Shown: piece after piece, positions 24,855 through 33,872 of the stretch | Numbering within the stretch: the first letter of the stretch is position 1 | Layout of the letters: the number at the start of each line of letters is the position of its first letter | Assembly (NCBI GenBank): GCA_964507025.1 | Contig: CAZDOK010000009.1 | Location: forward strand, 1-64,000 | From: Amarobacter sp964507025 | Lineage (GTDB): Bacteria; Chloroflexota; Dehalococcoidia; Tepidiformales; Tepidiformaceae | Length of the DNA stretch: 64,000 nt | Direction: 5' to 3' | Program-made: the position numbers and the translations under genes | Notes under the pieces: generated by a model | What the model saw: the letters and a program-made list of their open reading frames with translations, nothing else | Databases searched by the model: none | Told to the model about the DNA's origin: nothing

Positions 24855-26909
24855 ATGTCCCTGGCCGATCTTCGCGCGGCGCCGGTGGCGTTCCGCATGC
24901 TCGCCATCGCGGCGATTGCCGCCGTGCTCATCACGCTCGCAGGCCGCGACGCGGCCGCCGCCGGCCCGGTCACCCGAACGTGGACGGGCGCAGGCGCGAA
25001 CAGCAACTGGACGAACCACGCGAACTGGAACCCGGCCGCACCCAATGCGGGGGACATCCTGGTGTTCCCGGCCGGGGCGGCGCGCAAGAACAACACGAAC
25101 GACTACCCGGCGGGCACCTCGTTCGAGCGCGTCCGCCTGACGGGCGCGGGTTACACGCTGGGCGGCAACCGGGTGAACCTGGGCGAGGGGCTGCTGAACG
25201 ACGCCGCCGGGGGCACGAACACGATCAACCTGGTGCTCGGCGGCGCCGGCGGCATCATGAACGACGCGGGGACGCTCCAGCTCATGGCGGACAACCTCCA
25301 CGATGGCACGACCACGGTGTACGGGGGCAGGGTCCACGCGGGCCACGACGGCGCCTTCGGGCAGTTCAGTGCCGTGGTCGATGTCTTTGCGGGCACGGTC
25401 TCGGTGGGAGACGGGGTGACGGTCTACAACCCGCTCATCATCGGCGGGCCCGGGGCGCCCGCGCTCCAGGGCCTCGGGAACGCCGAATGGGACGCCCCGG
25501 TCTCCGTCGCCGGGCCTTCGACGTTCGACGCCGCGCCGGGGGCGACGCTCACGATCAGCGGCGTGATCTCCGGGGGTTCGCTGGCACTGAAGACCGGCCC
25601 GGGCACGGTGGTCTTTTCGGGCGAGAACACCTACACGGGGAACCTGCAGATTTCGGAAGGGGTCGCGCGGGTCACACGGTCGGAGGCTCTGGGCAGTCCG
25701 CTCGGTTCGACCACGGTCGACGGGGGGACGCTCGAGTTCGACGTGGAGCTCATGGCCGAGCCCATCGTGGTCAGCGGCACGGGGCACGAGGGCATGGGGG
25801 CGCTCCGCAACGTGGAGGGAATCAACCACCTGGGCAACGTGCTGGTCGATGGTGACGCCACGATCCACGTGGTCGACGGCACCCTCCGGCTGCCGAACGG
25901 CCTCGAGCAGGCGGGGGAGAACCTGGAGGTCACGCAGATCGGGGGCGGAACGCTCGAGGTGGAGGGTGAGGGGGACTTCGACGGCACGATTAACGTCCTC
26001 GATGGCTGGCTCGCGGTTCGCGGGGAGCTCCTCGCCGAGGTGGTGGTGGATGGTGGCGTGCTCGAGGGCGACGGGGCGGTGGCCGCGGTCAGCCTGGTGA
26101 CCGGCCAGGTGGCGCCAGGCATCGGCGGCACGGGCGCACTGACGGTGCGCGACGATTTCGAGGCGGCCTTCGAGGGCTGGGTCCACTTCATCCTCGATTC
26201 GGCGGATTCCCACTCACGCCTCCGGGTGGAGGGAGCGGTCGTGCTCGACGATGCGCAGCTCTGGGTCGATGGCGATGGCGATGTGGCGCCAGGGACGGCG
26301 GTCACGCTCATCGAGAACAGCGGCGCCGCGCCGATCAGCGGGGAGTTCTACCTGCGCGAGGAGGGATCGGAGCTGCTCGTGGGTGGTTCGGTGTTCTTCG
26401 CGATCACCTACGGCGGTGGGCCCGCGCCAGCGAACGACCTTGTCTTCACGGCGAAGTCTCCCGAATCGGCCGAGGCCTCGCTCGGGATCGCATCGGTGCC
26501 GCAGTCGGTCCCTTCCGGCGGGCAGGTGGCGCTCGTGTTCCGGGCGGCGAACGCCGGGCCCGATGACGCGACGAACCCGCGCGTCACGATCGGCGTGGGC
26601 GCGGGGCTCGGGTTCGTCTCGCTGGTTGCTCCGGCGGGCTGGGCCTGCCAGACGCCGGTGGTGGGCGCCCCGGGCGAAATCGTCTGCACGCGGGCGATGC
26701 TGCCGGTGGGAGCGCCGCAGGACTTCGCGGTGGTGTTCTCGATCTCCGGGGCCGCGGGCGGTACCGTGCACTTCAGTGGCGAACTGAGCCACGCTTCCGC
26801 CGACGATGACCCCTCAAACGATGCGGTCGACGTGGAGGTGGGCGTTTCGGGCGCGGGGCAGCTGCCGTTCCGCCAGTCACTGCCCTGGCTCGCCCGAGAC
26901 AACTCGTAG
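24855..26909 (+). CDS. Surface beta-helix protein with PATR repeats and DUF11-like domain
   Basis: This 684-residue exported protein has a signal helix (about 14-36, ending AAAAG). The mature N-terminus reads TRTWTGAGANSNWTNHANW and is followed by NTNDYPAGTSFERVRLTG. Passenger-type beta-helix turns follow, including VVFSGENTYTGNLQISEG, the autotransporter-associated repeat pattern. A C-terminal Ig-like DUF11 domain (about 550-665: FRAANAGPDDATNPRVTIGVG) precedes the final LPFRQSLPWLARDNS. No outer-membrane barrel is present. It is paralogous to, and convergent with, the gene at 26918. GGAGG precedes the ATG. Confidence 0.85.
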   Translation: MSLADLRAAPVAFRMLAIAAIAAVLITLAGRDAAAAGPVTRTWTGAGANSNWTNHANWNPAAPNAGDILVFPAGAARKNNTNDYPAGTSFERVRLTGAGYTLGGNRVNLGEGLLNDAAGGTNTINLVLGGAGGIMNDAGTLQLMADNLHDGTTTVYGGRVHAGHDGAFGQFSAVVDVFAGTVSVGDGVTVYNPLIIGGPGAPALQGLGNAEWDAPVSVAGPSTFDAAPGATLTISGVISGGSLALKTGPGTVVFSGENTYTGNLQISEGVARVTRSEALGSPLGSTTVDGGTLEFDVELMAEPIVVSGTGHEGMGALRNVEGINHLGNVLVDGDATIHVVDGTLRLPNGLEQAGENLEVTQIGGGTLEVEGEGDFDGTINVLDGWLAVRGELLAEVVVDGGVLEGDGAVAAVSLVTGQVAPGIGGTGALTVRDDFEAAFEGWVHFILDSADSHSRLRVEGAVVLDDAQLWVDGDGDVAPGTAVTLIENSGAAPISGEFYLREEGSELLVGGSVFFAITYGGGPAPANDLVFTAKSPESAEASLGIASVPQSVPSGGQVALVFRAANAGPDDATNPRVTIGVGAGLGFVSLVAPAGWACQTPVVGAPGEIVCTRAMLPVGAPQDFAVVFSISGAAGGTVHFSGELSHASADDDPSNDAVDVEVGVSGAGQLPFRQSLPWLARDNS

Positions 26910-26917
26910 CCTGCCCG

Positions 26918-28630
26918 CTAATCCCGGGCGACGTTCGGCAGACGGAGCTTGAAGGGCCGCGGGTCGGGTGTGCCGACGGGTGTGACGACCGTGGCGCTAT
27001 TGTCGACACTGGACTGGTCGTTGGTCTGCGCGAACGCGCCAATGGTGGCGGTGATCGGCTCGGTGCGGCCGGCGTTGACCTTCACGACAATCATCACGGC
27101 CGCGGACGCGCCAGGCGGCAGCGATGGGCCCGTACAGCTCACGCTCGTTGAGCCGGATGGCGATGGCTTCACGCACATCCAGCCGGCCGGCGCGGACACC
27201 GATTCGAAGGTGGTCCCTTCGGGCACGCCCATGAAGACGCGCGGCGACGAGGCAGCGTCGGGACCGGCATTCGTGACCGTCGCCGTGTAGGTGAGCAGTC
27301 CGCCGGGAGAGGCGGTGGTTGGCTGTACCGAAAGGCCGGCCTCGAGGTCGGCGTTGACCTGGCGGAGCACGGTGAGCACCACGTCGTTGCCGATGCCCCC
27401 GGGGCCCTTGTAGGAGATCCCGAAGGTGTAGCCGCCCGCCACGAAGGTGGCGCCCTCGGGCAGTCCGTAGAAGGTGCCCTGGACGGCCGCGCCGCCGAGT
27501 GTCTTGATGATGGTGAACGAATCGCCGACGGCGGGGACGTAGCCGAGGTCGATCTCCAGCACGGTTGCGTTGGAGGTGAGGCTCACCAGCCCATCGACGG
27601 CGAGCTGGCCGTAGCCAGTCCCTGCGACCGGCCCATCGAGGTCGACCTTGAATCGGCCGCCGTTGAAGATCGCGCTGCCCGTGGAGGCCAGGATGCCGGG
27701 CGCGGCGCCCGAACCCGGCCACACCAGCCCGCTGGTGACCTCGATGGTGGCGATCGTGCCGGTGCCACGCAGCCAGCCATCGCGCTTTACCGTCGCGGCG
27801 CCAGAGGTGGTGGTGTTCCAGGTGAGATTCCCGTGCTCGGCGGTGATGGGCCCGGCGAAGGTGCCGGCGCCATCGACCTGGAGCTTGCCGCCGCCCACGA
27901 GGGTGAGGGTGGCGCCGGGGGCGGCCTGGTCGAGGCCATCGAGCACAAGGGTGGACTGGCCCACGCCGATGACAACCGCGCCGCTGAGCGTGACACCGGC
28001 CGCGGCGTTTGTGCCCGAGAGCGACTGGAGGGCCCCAAGGCCCGAGACGCCCGCGCCTGCTAGCAGCACGGGCTCGCCGCCGATATCGATGAAGCCCGAG
28101 AGCCGGAGCGTGGCGCCTGCGGCGACGGTGGTGCCCGTGCTGTCGGCGCCGAGGCCGGTATCGCTGGTGGCGAGGAGGGCACCGCCGGTGATGGCCGTGG
28201 CGCCGGTGTAGGTGTTGGCGCCGGTGAGGGCCATGCGCCCGGAGACCTGGGCGACGCCGCCAGCACCGCCGACGGCCATTTCGACGACGTTCGTCTCGCC
28301 GGAGGGGGATTCGTTGCGAAGCTCCCCGGTGACATCGAAGGCGTTGCCCTGGAGGCGGTAGCCATCGCCAGTGAAGCGCACGGTGGCGAAGGCGGTGCCA
28401 CTCGCCAGGTCGTTGGTGTTGGTCTTGCGGGCGGCGCCGTTCGGGAAGACGAGGGTATCGCCGGGGGCGGGCACGCCGGTATCCCAGTTGGCCGCCTCGG
28501 ACCAGTTCGAGGTCGTGCCGGCACCGGTCCAGGTGCGCGTGGAGGCGGCGCTGGCCGTGCCGGCCGTGGCGCCAAGGACCGCGGCCATGAGCGCGGCCAC
28601 GAGCCACCATGCCGCTACGCGTTGTCTCAC
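26918..28630 (-). CDS. Surface beta-helix protein, paralogue of 24855
   Basis: This 570-residue exported protein has a signal helix ending TASAAS. It shares the N-terminal RTWTGAGTTSNWSEAANWDTG and NTNDLASGTAFATVRFTG pattern of its neighbour. It has the repeat LTGANTYTGATAITGGAL, then a DUF11-like domain (about 440-550: VTNAGPDAASSPRVFMGVP) and the tail PFKLRLPNVARD. It starts with GTG behind GGGAGGTGACCC. Its stop is eight bases from that of its paralogue, so the pair forms an inverted duplication. Probably a cell-surface structural or adhesion protein. Confidence 0.85.
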   Translation of the reverse strand: MRQRVAAWWLVAALMAAVLGATAGTASAASTRTWTGAGTTSNWSEAANWDTGVPAPGDTLVFPNGAARKTNTNDLASGTAFATVRFTGDGYRLQGNAFDVTGELRNESPSGETNVVEMAVGGAGGVAQVSGRMALTGANTYTGATAITGGALLATSDTGLGADSTGTTVAAGATLRLSGFIDIGGEPVLLAGAGVSGLGALQSLSGTNAAAGVTLSGAVVIGVGQSTLVLDGLDQAAPGATLTLVGGGKLQVDGAGTFAGPITAEHGNLTWNTTTSGAATVKRDGWLRGTGTIATIEVTSGLVWPGSGAAPGILASTGSAIFNGGRFKVDLDGPVAGTGYGQLAVDGLVSLTSNATVLEIDLGYVPAVGDSFTIIKTLGGAAVQGTFYGLPEGATFVAGGYTFGISYKGPGGIGNDVVLTVLRQVNADLEAGLSVQPTTASPGGLLTYTATVTNAGPDAASSPRVFMGVPEGTTFESVSAPAGWMCVKPSPSGSTSVSCTGPSLPPGASAAVMIVVKVNAGRTEPITATIGAFAQTNDQSSVDNSATVVTPVGTPDPRPFKLRLPNVARD

Positions 28631-28770
28631 GGGTCACCTCCCGCCAGGCGTGGATCGCCATGGTACAAGACGCTGCCGGGGCCCAATGAGTTCCTTAACC
28701 GCGCGAATGCGTGGGAGGCTGTGTCGCGCGAGGGGTTTTGCCGATAGTCGATCTGGAGGGGGTGGCCCCC

Positions 28771-29517
28771 GTGGATATCAGCGAGCCGATCGTCAACGCG
28801 CACCCTGAGGTCCAGCGAGCGACGCTGCTCGCGCGGATCGCCGGTCTCAGCGCGTGGTTCGCGGGGCTTTGCATCTTTGCCGTCGCCAGCGTGACACGGG
28901 CTCCGTGGCTCTTCGCGGTCTTCGCCGCGTGGTATGTGGTCGTCGCGGTGGTGGCCGTCCTCGTCGCGGCTGTGCCGCGCCGCCGCCAGGCGGTGCTCGA
29001 CCGCGAGTGGGCGCGCCGCTTTCACGAGCTCGCCATCCACGATGAGCTGACGGGTCTCTACAACCGCCGGTTCTTCAACTCCGAACTCCACTCCCAGATA
29101 GCGGACTGCCGGCGGGCCGGTGCGCCGCTCACCATCGCCCTGGTCGATCTGGATGACTTCAAGAGCATCAATGACAGCTTCGGGCACGCCACGGGCGACC
29201 TCGCCCTCAGGACGGCGGCCGAAGCGCTGCTCGCGTCGGCTCCCCTCCGCGCGACGGTGGCCCGTACCGGCGGCGATGAGTTCGCGGTCATTCTGCCTGG
29301 CACAACGACCTCGGACGCGGGTCGCATCGTTGCTCGCATGAGGGAGGCACTGGAGTCCGCGAGCTTCGTGGTCGACGGTGCGGCTGCGAGCATCGGCGGG
29401 ATCCGCGCCACGATCGGCCTCGCCACGCTCGGTGCCGCGGTGACTCCGGACCAGCTGCTCAGGCAGGCGGACACGGCTCTCTATGCGATGAAGCGCGCGC
29501 TTCCGCGGGCGTCCTGA
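28771..29517 (+). CDS. Diguanylate cyclase (GGDEF) with two membrane helices
   Basis: This 248-residue protein has two N-terminal hydrophobic helices (about 22-42 and 46-68) with almost no external loop. The GGDEF domain follows: DELTGLYNRRFF (about 91-102), DLDDFKSINDSFGH and the intact active-site GGDEF at 167-171. The inhibitory RxxD site normally five residues before it is absent (RATV), so product inhibition is unlikely. It makes cyclic-di-GMP from GTP. The start is GTG at 28771, preceded by GGAGGGGG; GTG at 28762 is an alternative. A PilZ protein at 41 kb could be a receptor. Confidence 0.9.
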   Translation: MDISEPIVNAHPEVQRATLLARIAGLSAWFAGLCIFAVASVTRAPWLFAVFAAWYVVVAVVAVLVAAVPRRRQAVLDREWARRFHELAIHDELTGLYNRRFFNSELHSQIADCRRAGAPLTIALVDLDDFKSINDSFGHATGDLALRTAAEALLASAPLRATVARTGGDEFAVILPGTTTSDAGRIVARMREALESASFVVDGAAASIGGIRATIGLATLGAAVTPDQLLRQADTALYAMKRALPRAS

Positions 29518-29580
29518 GGGCTTCGTCCCCGTCGCGAACGCAGAGCGATCGTCTCGGCGCCAGGCCGCCGGCGGGAGCTG

Positions 29581-31383
29581 CTACTTCTCCCAGGGCTTGA
29601 AGGATTCCTCCTTCTTGGACTTGATATCGTCCAGGAAGGCCTTTTGCTGCCCGGCGTAGGAGTTCTTGTCGGTTTGCAGGGACTCGGTCTCCTTGCCCCA
29701 GAGCTTGAGCCGCCGCGCGAAGATGTCCTGCGGGACGTCTTCGCCCATGGCCTGGTAGAGGTCGACGTACATGAAGATCTGATCGCCCTCGTCCAATCGG
29801 CCCATCATCGCCAGTTGCTGGGCGTGCACGAGGTTCTTCACGTGGTCGACCACGAAGCTCCAGCGCGATTCGGCGGCGGCGATCTCCTCGTTCGTCATGT
29901 CGTACTTCTGGAGGATCGCCTTGATCTGGTTGAAGTCGGTCCGGAGGACCTTGAGGGCGACTTCGGCATCGATCACCGGGGGGAGGCCGGGCGTCTTGAT
30001 GCGCCTGCTATAGCCGAAGTCACCTTTGTTGGAGAGCAGCTTCTTATCGACATGCTTGCCCCAGGTCGAGTCATTGTCGATGCCCTTCACACCTCCGACG
30101 GTGCCCTTCTTCTGGTCGTAGTCGACCACGTAGTTCTCCGCGTGGCGGTCGGCGTGCCCAACGATGATGTCGAACAGCTGGAGCGTGCTGAGGTCCTTCT
30201 GGAGGACGGGGTTGAGCCAGTCGAGGTCGGTGGCGGCCTGGGTCATGCGGTACTTCTTGCCGCCGATTTCCACGACGCCGCCGCCAAAGCCGAGGGCCAG
30301 GTCGTTCTTGAGCTTTTTGCGCTCCTTCTCGGTGGTCTTCGGGTCCTTGATCCGCGCGATCAATTCCTGCGCGTGCTGGTACATGCTGTCGTCGATCTCG
30401 CCGCCGCGCACCTGGCCCCGCCCGGCGTAGCCTTTGGCCTCCTCCATGAACTGGCCGGTGGTCTCGGTCTCCTCGCCGCCGGGGCCGACCGATTTCAGCT
30501 TCGTCATGGCGGTATAGGGGATGATTCCCAGGCCGAGCAGTTCGTTGACCTCGAAGGTGGCGACGGAGCGCATGCTCTGTTTCGCCTGGGTGTGCTCGAT
30601 ATCGGTCCCGATGCCGGCATCGTCCGACTCGCCCTTGTCGCTCTTGAAGTAGCCGGTCTTGACCCCGCCGGAGGTTTTCACCTGGCCCTTGCCGAGGGTG
30701 TGCACGCCCCCGGACTTCGCTCCCGACTGGGTCTGGCCCACGATGTCCTGGTTGCCGAGGAACCCCAGTTTGGGATTCTGGGTCATGACCTGCATGTACA
30801 GCCGGTGGTGGGTCTCCGAGAGATCGTTGATGGGCGGCCCCTTGTCGATCTTCCTGATGAGGGCCAACAGTGCGTCTATCCGCTTCTGGTGCTTGTCCTT
30901 TCCGAAGGTCACCTTCCGCATGCGGGCTTCCTCGGCCCGTTTGTAACGCTTCATCACGCCTTCGATGCTCTTGATGAGCGAGGTGAGCTGGGCAACGGTC
31001 TTGTCGAAGTAGCGCTGCGCACCGCCCGCCCCGACGAGCGCGGGCGTTTTCGGGAAGCCGGCGGCGTAGTTGGCGATCCGGTCGTTGTATTCGCCGACCA
31101 TGTTGATGATGGAGGTGCGCATCTGCGCGATCTCGGGCTTGGCGCTGAGGGGCAGCATGGCCGCCGCCTCGTCTCTGCTGGCCATTCGCTGGATGAACGG
31201 GCCGAGGTGGGAGCCGGCTGCAAGGCGGGCGACGGCGCGGTTGCCGGCCGCACCCTGGAGTTCGAGCACGGCCCGGTGACCGGACTGTGGCGGCCTGGCG
31301 GGTGTCGCAGTGTTGCGTGGAGCACCGCGGAGCCGCGCGGGGGCGCTGGGGTCTGGCCGGCGTGGGGCTCGCAGGGTGGGCAC
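29581..31383 (-). CDS. LQ-AGNRA-leader protein with PI3/4-kinase-like domain
   Basis: This 600-residue protein is highly charged, with no signal peptide. The first 65 residues are a Pro/Arg-rich leader ending in LELQGAAGNRAVARLAAGS and IQRM. That is the pattern seen at the N-terminus of proteins linked to extracellular contractile injection systems (eCIS). The middle is helical (about 80-200). The C-terminal half resembles PI3/4-kinase or HipA-like folds: MRSVATFEVNELLGLGIIPY (about 270-290), catalytic loop FDIIVGHADRHAENYVV (about 403-419) and metal motif GIDNDSTWG (about 432-440). It is probably a toxin or effector kinase, exported by a non-Sec route; the substrate is unknown. It starts with GTG. 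A second leader-bearing protein lies at 54297. Confidence 0.75.
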   Translation of the reverse strand: MPTLRAPRRPDPSAPARLRGAPRNTATPARPPQSGHRAVLELQGAAGNRAVARLAAGSHLGPFIQRMASRDEAAAMLPLSAKPEIAQMRTSIINMVGEYNDRIANYAAGFPKTPALVGAGGAQRYFDKTVAQLTSLIKSIEGVMKRYKRAEEARMRKVTFGKDKHQKRIDALLALIRKIDKGPPINDLSETHHRLYMQVMTQNPKLGFLGNQDIVGQTQSGAKSGGVHTLGKGQVKTSGGVKTGYFKSDKGESDDAGIGTDIEHTQAKQSMRSVATFEVNELLGLGIIPYTAMTKLKSVGPGGEETETTGQFMEEAKGYAGRGQVRGGEIDDSMYQHAQELIARIKDPKTTEKERKKLKNDLALGFGGGVVEIGGKKYRMTQAATDLDWLNPVLQKDLSTLQLFDIIVGHADRHAENYVVDYDQKKGTVGGVKGIDNDSTWGKHVDKKLLSNKGDFGYSRRIKTPGLPPVIDAEVALKVLRTDFNQIKAILQKYDMTNEEIAAAESRWSFVVDHVKNLVHAQQLAMMGRLDEGDQIFMYVDLYQAMGEDVPQDIFARRLKLWGKETESLQTDKNSYAGQQKAFLDDIKSKKEESFKPWEK

Positions 31384-31488
31384 GCGTCCTACTCGCGGAT
31401 GATTTCGCGCATGGTAAAGAGTGCCGTGCGTGAAGGGAACCGGGAGGAACGGCCAGCCATCTTCATGGCGTGTGCCCGCCCGGGAGAT

Positions 31489-31842
31489 TCACGTGGCCGT
31501 TCGTTCGAGCAGGTACTGGCGCAAGACAACCGCGTTGTTGTGCTCGCCATCGTGGCTGCTATAGAGCAGCGTCACGGGGCCGCGCGCGGTGGCGGCGATG
31601 AGCGGGCGCCAGGCCTCGGGGTTGGCGTCCAGCTCTTCCCGGTAGCGCTCCTGGAAGCGCTCCCACTTCGCGGGGTCCTGGCCGAACCAGCGGCGGAGGT
31701 CAGTGCTGGGGGCGGCATCCTTCGCCCATTCATCCATCTGCAGATCCGCGCGGCGCACTCCCCTCGGCCAGAGGCGCTCCCGCAGCACCCGCCAGCCATC
31801 CCCTGGTTCGGCGGGCTCATACACCCGTTTGAGCTGGATCAT
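31489..31842 (-). CDS. DUF488 (YeaO-like) protein
   Basis: This 117-residue protein has the family's RVYEPAEPGDGWRVLRERLWPRGV (about 6-29), then LRRWFGQDPAKWERFQERY and the C-terminal VTLLYSSHDGEHNNAVVLRQYL. The molecular role of DUF488 is not settled. The ATG at 31842 has GGAGGGCAGG upstream. It follows a hemerythrin-like gene on the same strand by 34 bases, so the two are probably co-transcribed. Confidence 0.9.
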   Translation of the reverse strand: MIQLKRVYEPAEPGDGWRVLRERLWPRGVRRADLQMDEWAKDAAPSTDLRRWFGQDPAKWERFQERYREELDANPEAWRPLIAATARGPVTLLYSSHDGEHNNAVVLRQYLLERTAT

Positions 31843-31876
31843 TTTGCCTGCCCTCCGTCGAGGAGGCGGAGCGCTG

Positions 31877-32326
31877 CTAGCCGCCTTCGCCACCCTCGAC
31901 CCGGTAGTAGGCTTCATAGGTGAGCGCCCCGGCCTCGCGCAGGTGCAACTGCACGATGTCACGCAGCAACGACGCTTTCAGCCGCACCAGCTCGAGGTCG
32001 AAGTCCTCGCTGGCGAGCTGCAGTTCAGCTTCGCGCTGGAGTTCACGCGCATAGTGGAGCATGTGCTCGTGCTCCTGGGCCATCTGGGCGCTTTGCGGCA
32101 CCAGTGCAGGCCGCTTTTCGGTCACGTCGTGGAGGATGCCGTCGTCGCCTTCGGCGTGTGCCTGGTGCTGGTGGAGGGCATCGAAGACGGTGCTGGCGGC
32201 ATGCCGGACTTCGCGGACCCAGGTGGCGGCGCTGCTTCCGGGCGTGCGGGAGATGAGGCCACTGAGGGCCTCGTTCGCCTGCATGAGGGCCTCGTACGCG
32301 GGCGCGTTGCCGGGTGTGGGTGGCAT
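31877..32326 (-). CDS. Hemerythrin-like/helical-bundle protein
   Basis: This 149-residue, mostly helical protein has spaced His and Glu: FDALHQHQAHAEGDDG (about 48-63), HDVTEK, then AQEHEHMLHYARELQ. The layout resembles a hemerythrin-type di-iron bundle, but the spacing is not an exact match. GAGGAGACGCC precedes the ATG. If it is a hemerythrin, it would bind oxygen or sense redox in the cytoplasm. The function is a cautious inference. Confidence 0.6.
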   Translation of the reverse strand: MPPTPGNAPAYEALMQANEALSGLISRTPGSSAATWVREVRHAASTVFDALHQHQAHAEGDDGILHDVTEKRPALVPQSAQMAQEHEHMLHYARELQREAELQLASEDFDLELVRLKASLLRDIVQLHLREAGALTYEAYYRVEGGEGG

Positions 32327-32438
32327 GGCGTCTCCTCAGCGTGCTGGTAGTGGGCCGCGGCCGGCCGGGATTCGCACCATTCCATCGTACACGTCCCATT
32401 CGGGGCGGGAGCGCCCCGCCGGGTAGGCGGACCTGCTC

Positions 32439-32444
32439 TATACT
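32439..32444 (+). promoter_or_regulatory. Candidate -10 box for amidase gene
   Basis: TATACT lies 30 bases before the ATG at 32475; GAGGTAACCC is the ribosome site. A CGGGGCG hairpin (32401-32418) lies just upstream. Confidence 0.35.
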
Positions 32445-32474
32445 CCGGCGCGCAGACCACCCCCGAGGTAACCC

Positions 32475-33872
32475 ATGTCCGACCTGATGCCCGCCTGGGA
32501 GATTGCCGATGGCATCCGCGCGAGGCGCTTTTCGGCGCGCGAAGTGCTCGATGCCGCGCTGGACCGCATCGAGCGGAAGAACCCCGCGCTGAACGCGTTC
32601 ATCGCCGTCTACCCGGAGGCCGCCCTCGAGCAGGCCGCCGCCGTGGATGCGGCGATCGCCCGGGGGGAAGACCCTGGCCCGCTGGCCGGTGTGCCCATCG
32701 GCATCAAGGACCTGGAGCCGGTGAAGGGCATGCTCTTCACCGAGGGGTCGCGCGCCTACGAGGGGCGGATCGCCGACCGGGACGGGGTCTCGGTTTCGCG
32801 GCTGAAGGCGGCCGGGGCGGTAGTGGTGGGCAAGACGAACACGCCGGAGTTCGGCTACAAGGGCTTCACCGAGAACCAGCTCTGGGGGCCGACGCGCAAC
32901 CCGTGGGACCCGTCGAAGACGCCCGGCGGATCGAGCGGCGGAAGCTCATCGGCGGTGGCCGCGGGGATGGTGCCGCTCTGTTCGGCGAGCGATGGCGGCG
33001 GTTCGATCCGGATACCTGCCTCGCTGACGGGGTGCTACGGCATCAAGCCGACCGCGGGGCGCATTCCCCGCGCACAGGCGCACGCGCCCACCTGGGGGGT
33101 GTTCAGCACGCTGGGGCCCATGGCGCGGACGGTGCGCGACTCGGCGCGGTACCTCGATGTCGCGGCCGGGCCGCACCCGAACGACCTCGACGCGCTGGAC
33201 TCGACCGGGCACGCCTTCGAGGCAGCGGTGCTGGCGCAGCCGCCCCGCCTGGAGCGCATCGCCTACAGCCCGGACCTGGGCTACGCGGTGGTCGACCCGG
33301 AGGTGGTGAGCGTGACGCGGGCGGCAGCGTCGGCGCTGGCCGAAGCGGTGGGGGCGGAGCTGGTGGAGGCGGGGCCGGGCTTCCCCGACCCGATCGAGTG
33401 GTGGCTGAGCATCGCCGCCTCGGGCGATACGCGGCTGGTCGACGCGATGACGCCGGAGGAGCGTTCGCGGCTGGAGCCGGGGTTCGCGCGCTTCGCCGAG
33501 GTGGGGCGGCAGATCACGGCGGTGCGGATCGCGGAGTCGCTCGAATGGCGGCACCAGGTGAACCGGATGATGACGGAGTTCTTCGAGCAGTACGACCTGT
33601 TGCTGACGCCGACCACGGCGACGACGGCATTCGTCGCGGAGGGCCCGCCGCCGCAGGAGATCGCGGGGCGAAAGGTGGGGCCATCGGGGTTCATCCCGTT
33701 CACGTACCCGTTCAACTTCACCGGGCACCCGGCGGCTTCGTTGCCGGCGGGGCTTTCGGCGAGCGGGCTGCCGATCGGGTTGCAGGCGGTGGCGCCTCGC
33801 TACGCCGATGTGTTCCTGCTCCAGGTGAGCGCGGCGTACGAGGCGGCGCGGCCGTGGAGCTACCCGGGGTAG
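32475..33872 (+). CDS. Amidase signature-family hydrolase
   Basis: This 465-residue enzyme has the Ser-cisSer-Lys triad. Lys is in GVPIGIKDLEPV (about residue 78). The Gly/Ser-rich signature TPGGSSGGSSSAVAAG holds the bridging Ser (about 153), and DGGGSIRIPAS holds the nucleophile (about 177). It hydrolyses a carboxamide; the family also includes GatA, but the length and the lack of gatB/gatC nearby argue for a stand-alone amidase. It probably has a cytoplasmic catabolic role. Confidence 0.92.
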   Translation: MSDLMPAWEIADGIRARRFSAREVLDAALDRIERKNPALNAFIAVYPEAALEQAAAVDAAIARGEDPGPLAGVPIGIKDLEPVKGMLFTEGSRAYEGRIADRDGVSVSRLKAAGAVVVGKTNTPEFGYKGFTENQLWGPTRNPWDPSKTPGGSSGGSSSAVAAGMVPLCSASDGGGSIRIPASLTGCYGIKPTAGRIPRAQAHAPTWGVFSTLGPMARTVRDSARYLDVAAGPHPNDLDALDSTGHAFEAAVLAQPPRLERIAYSPDLGYAVVDPEVVSVTRAAASALAEAVGAELVEAGPGFPDPIEWWLSIAASGDTRLVDAMTPEERSRLEPGFARFAEVGRQITAVRIAESLEWRHQVNRMMTEFFEQYDLLLTPTTATTAFVAEGPPPQEIAGRKVGPSGFIPFTYPFNFTGHPAASLPAGLSASGLPIGLQAVAPRYADVFLLQVSAAYEAARPWSYPG

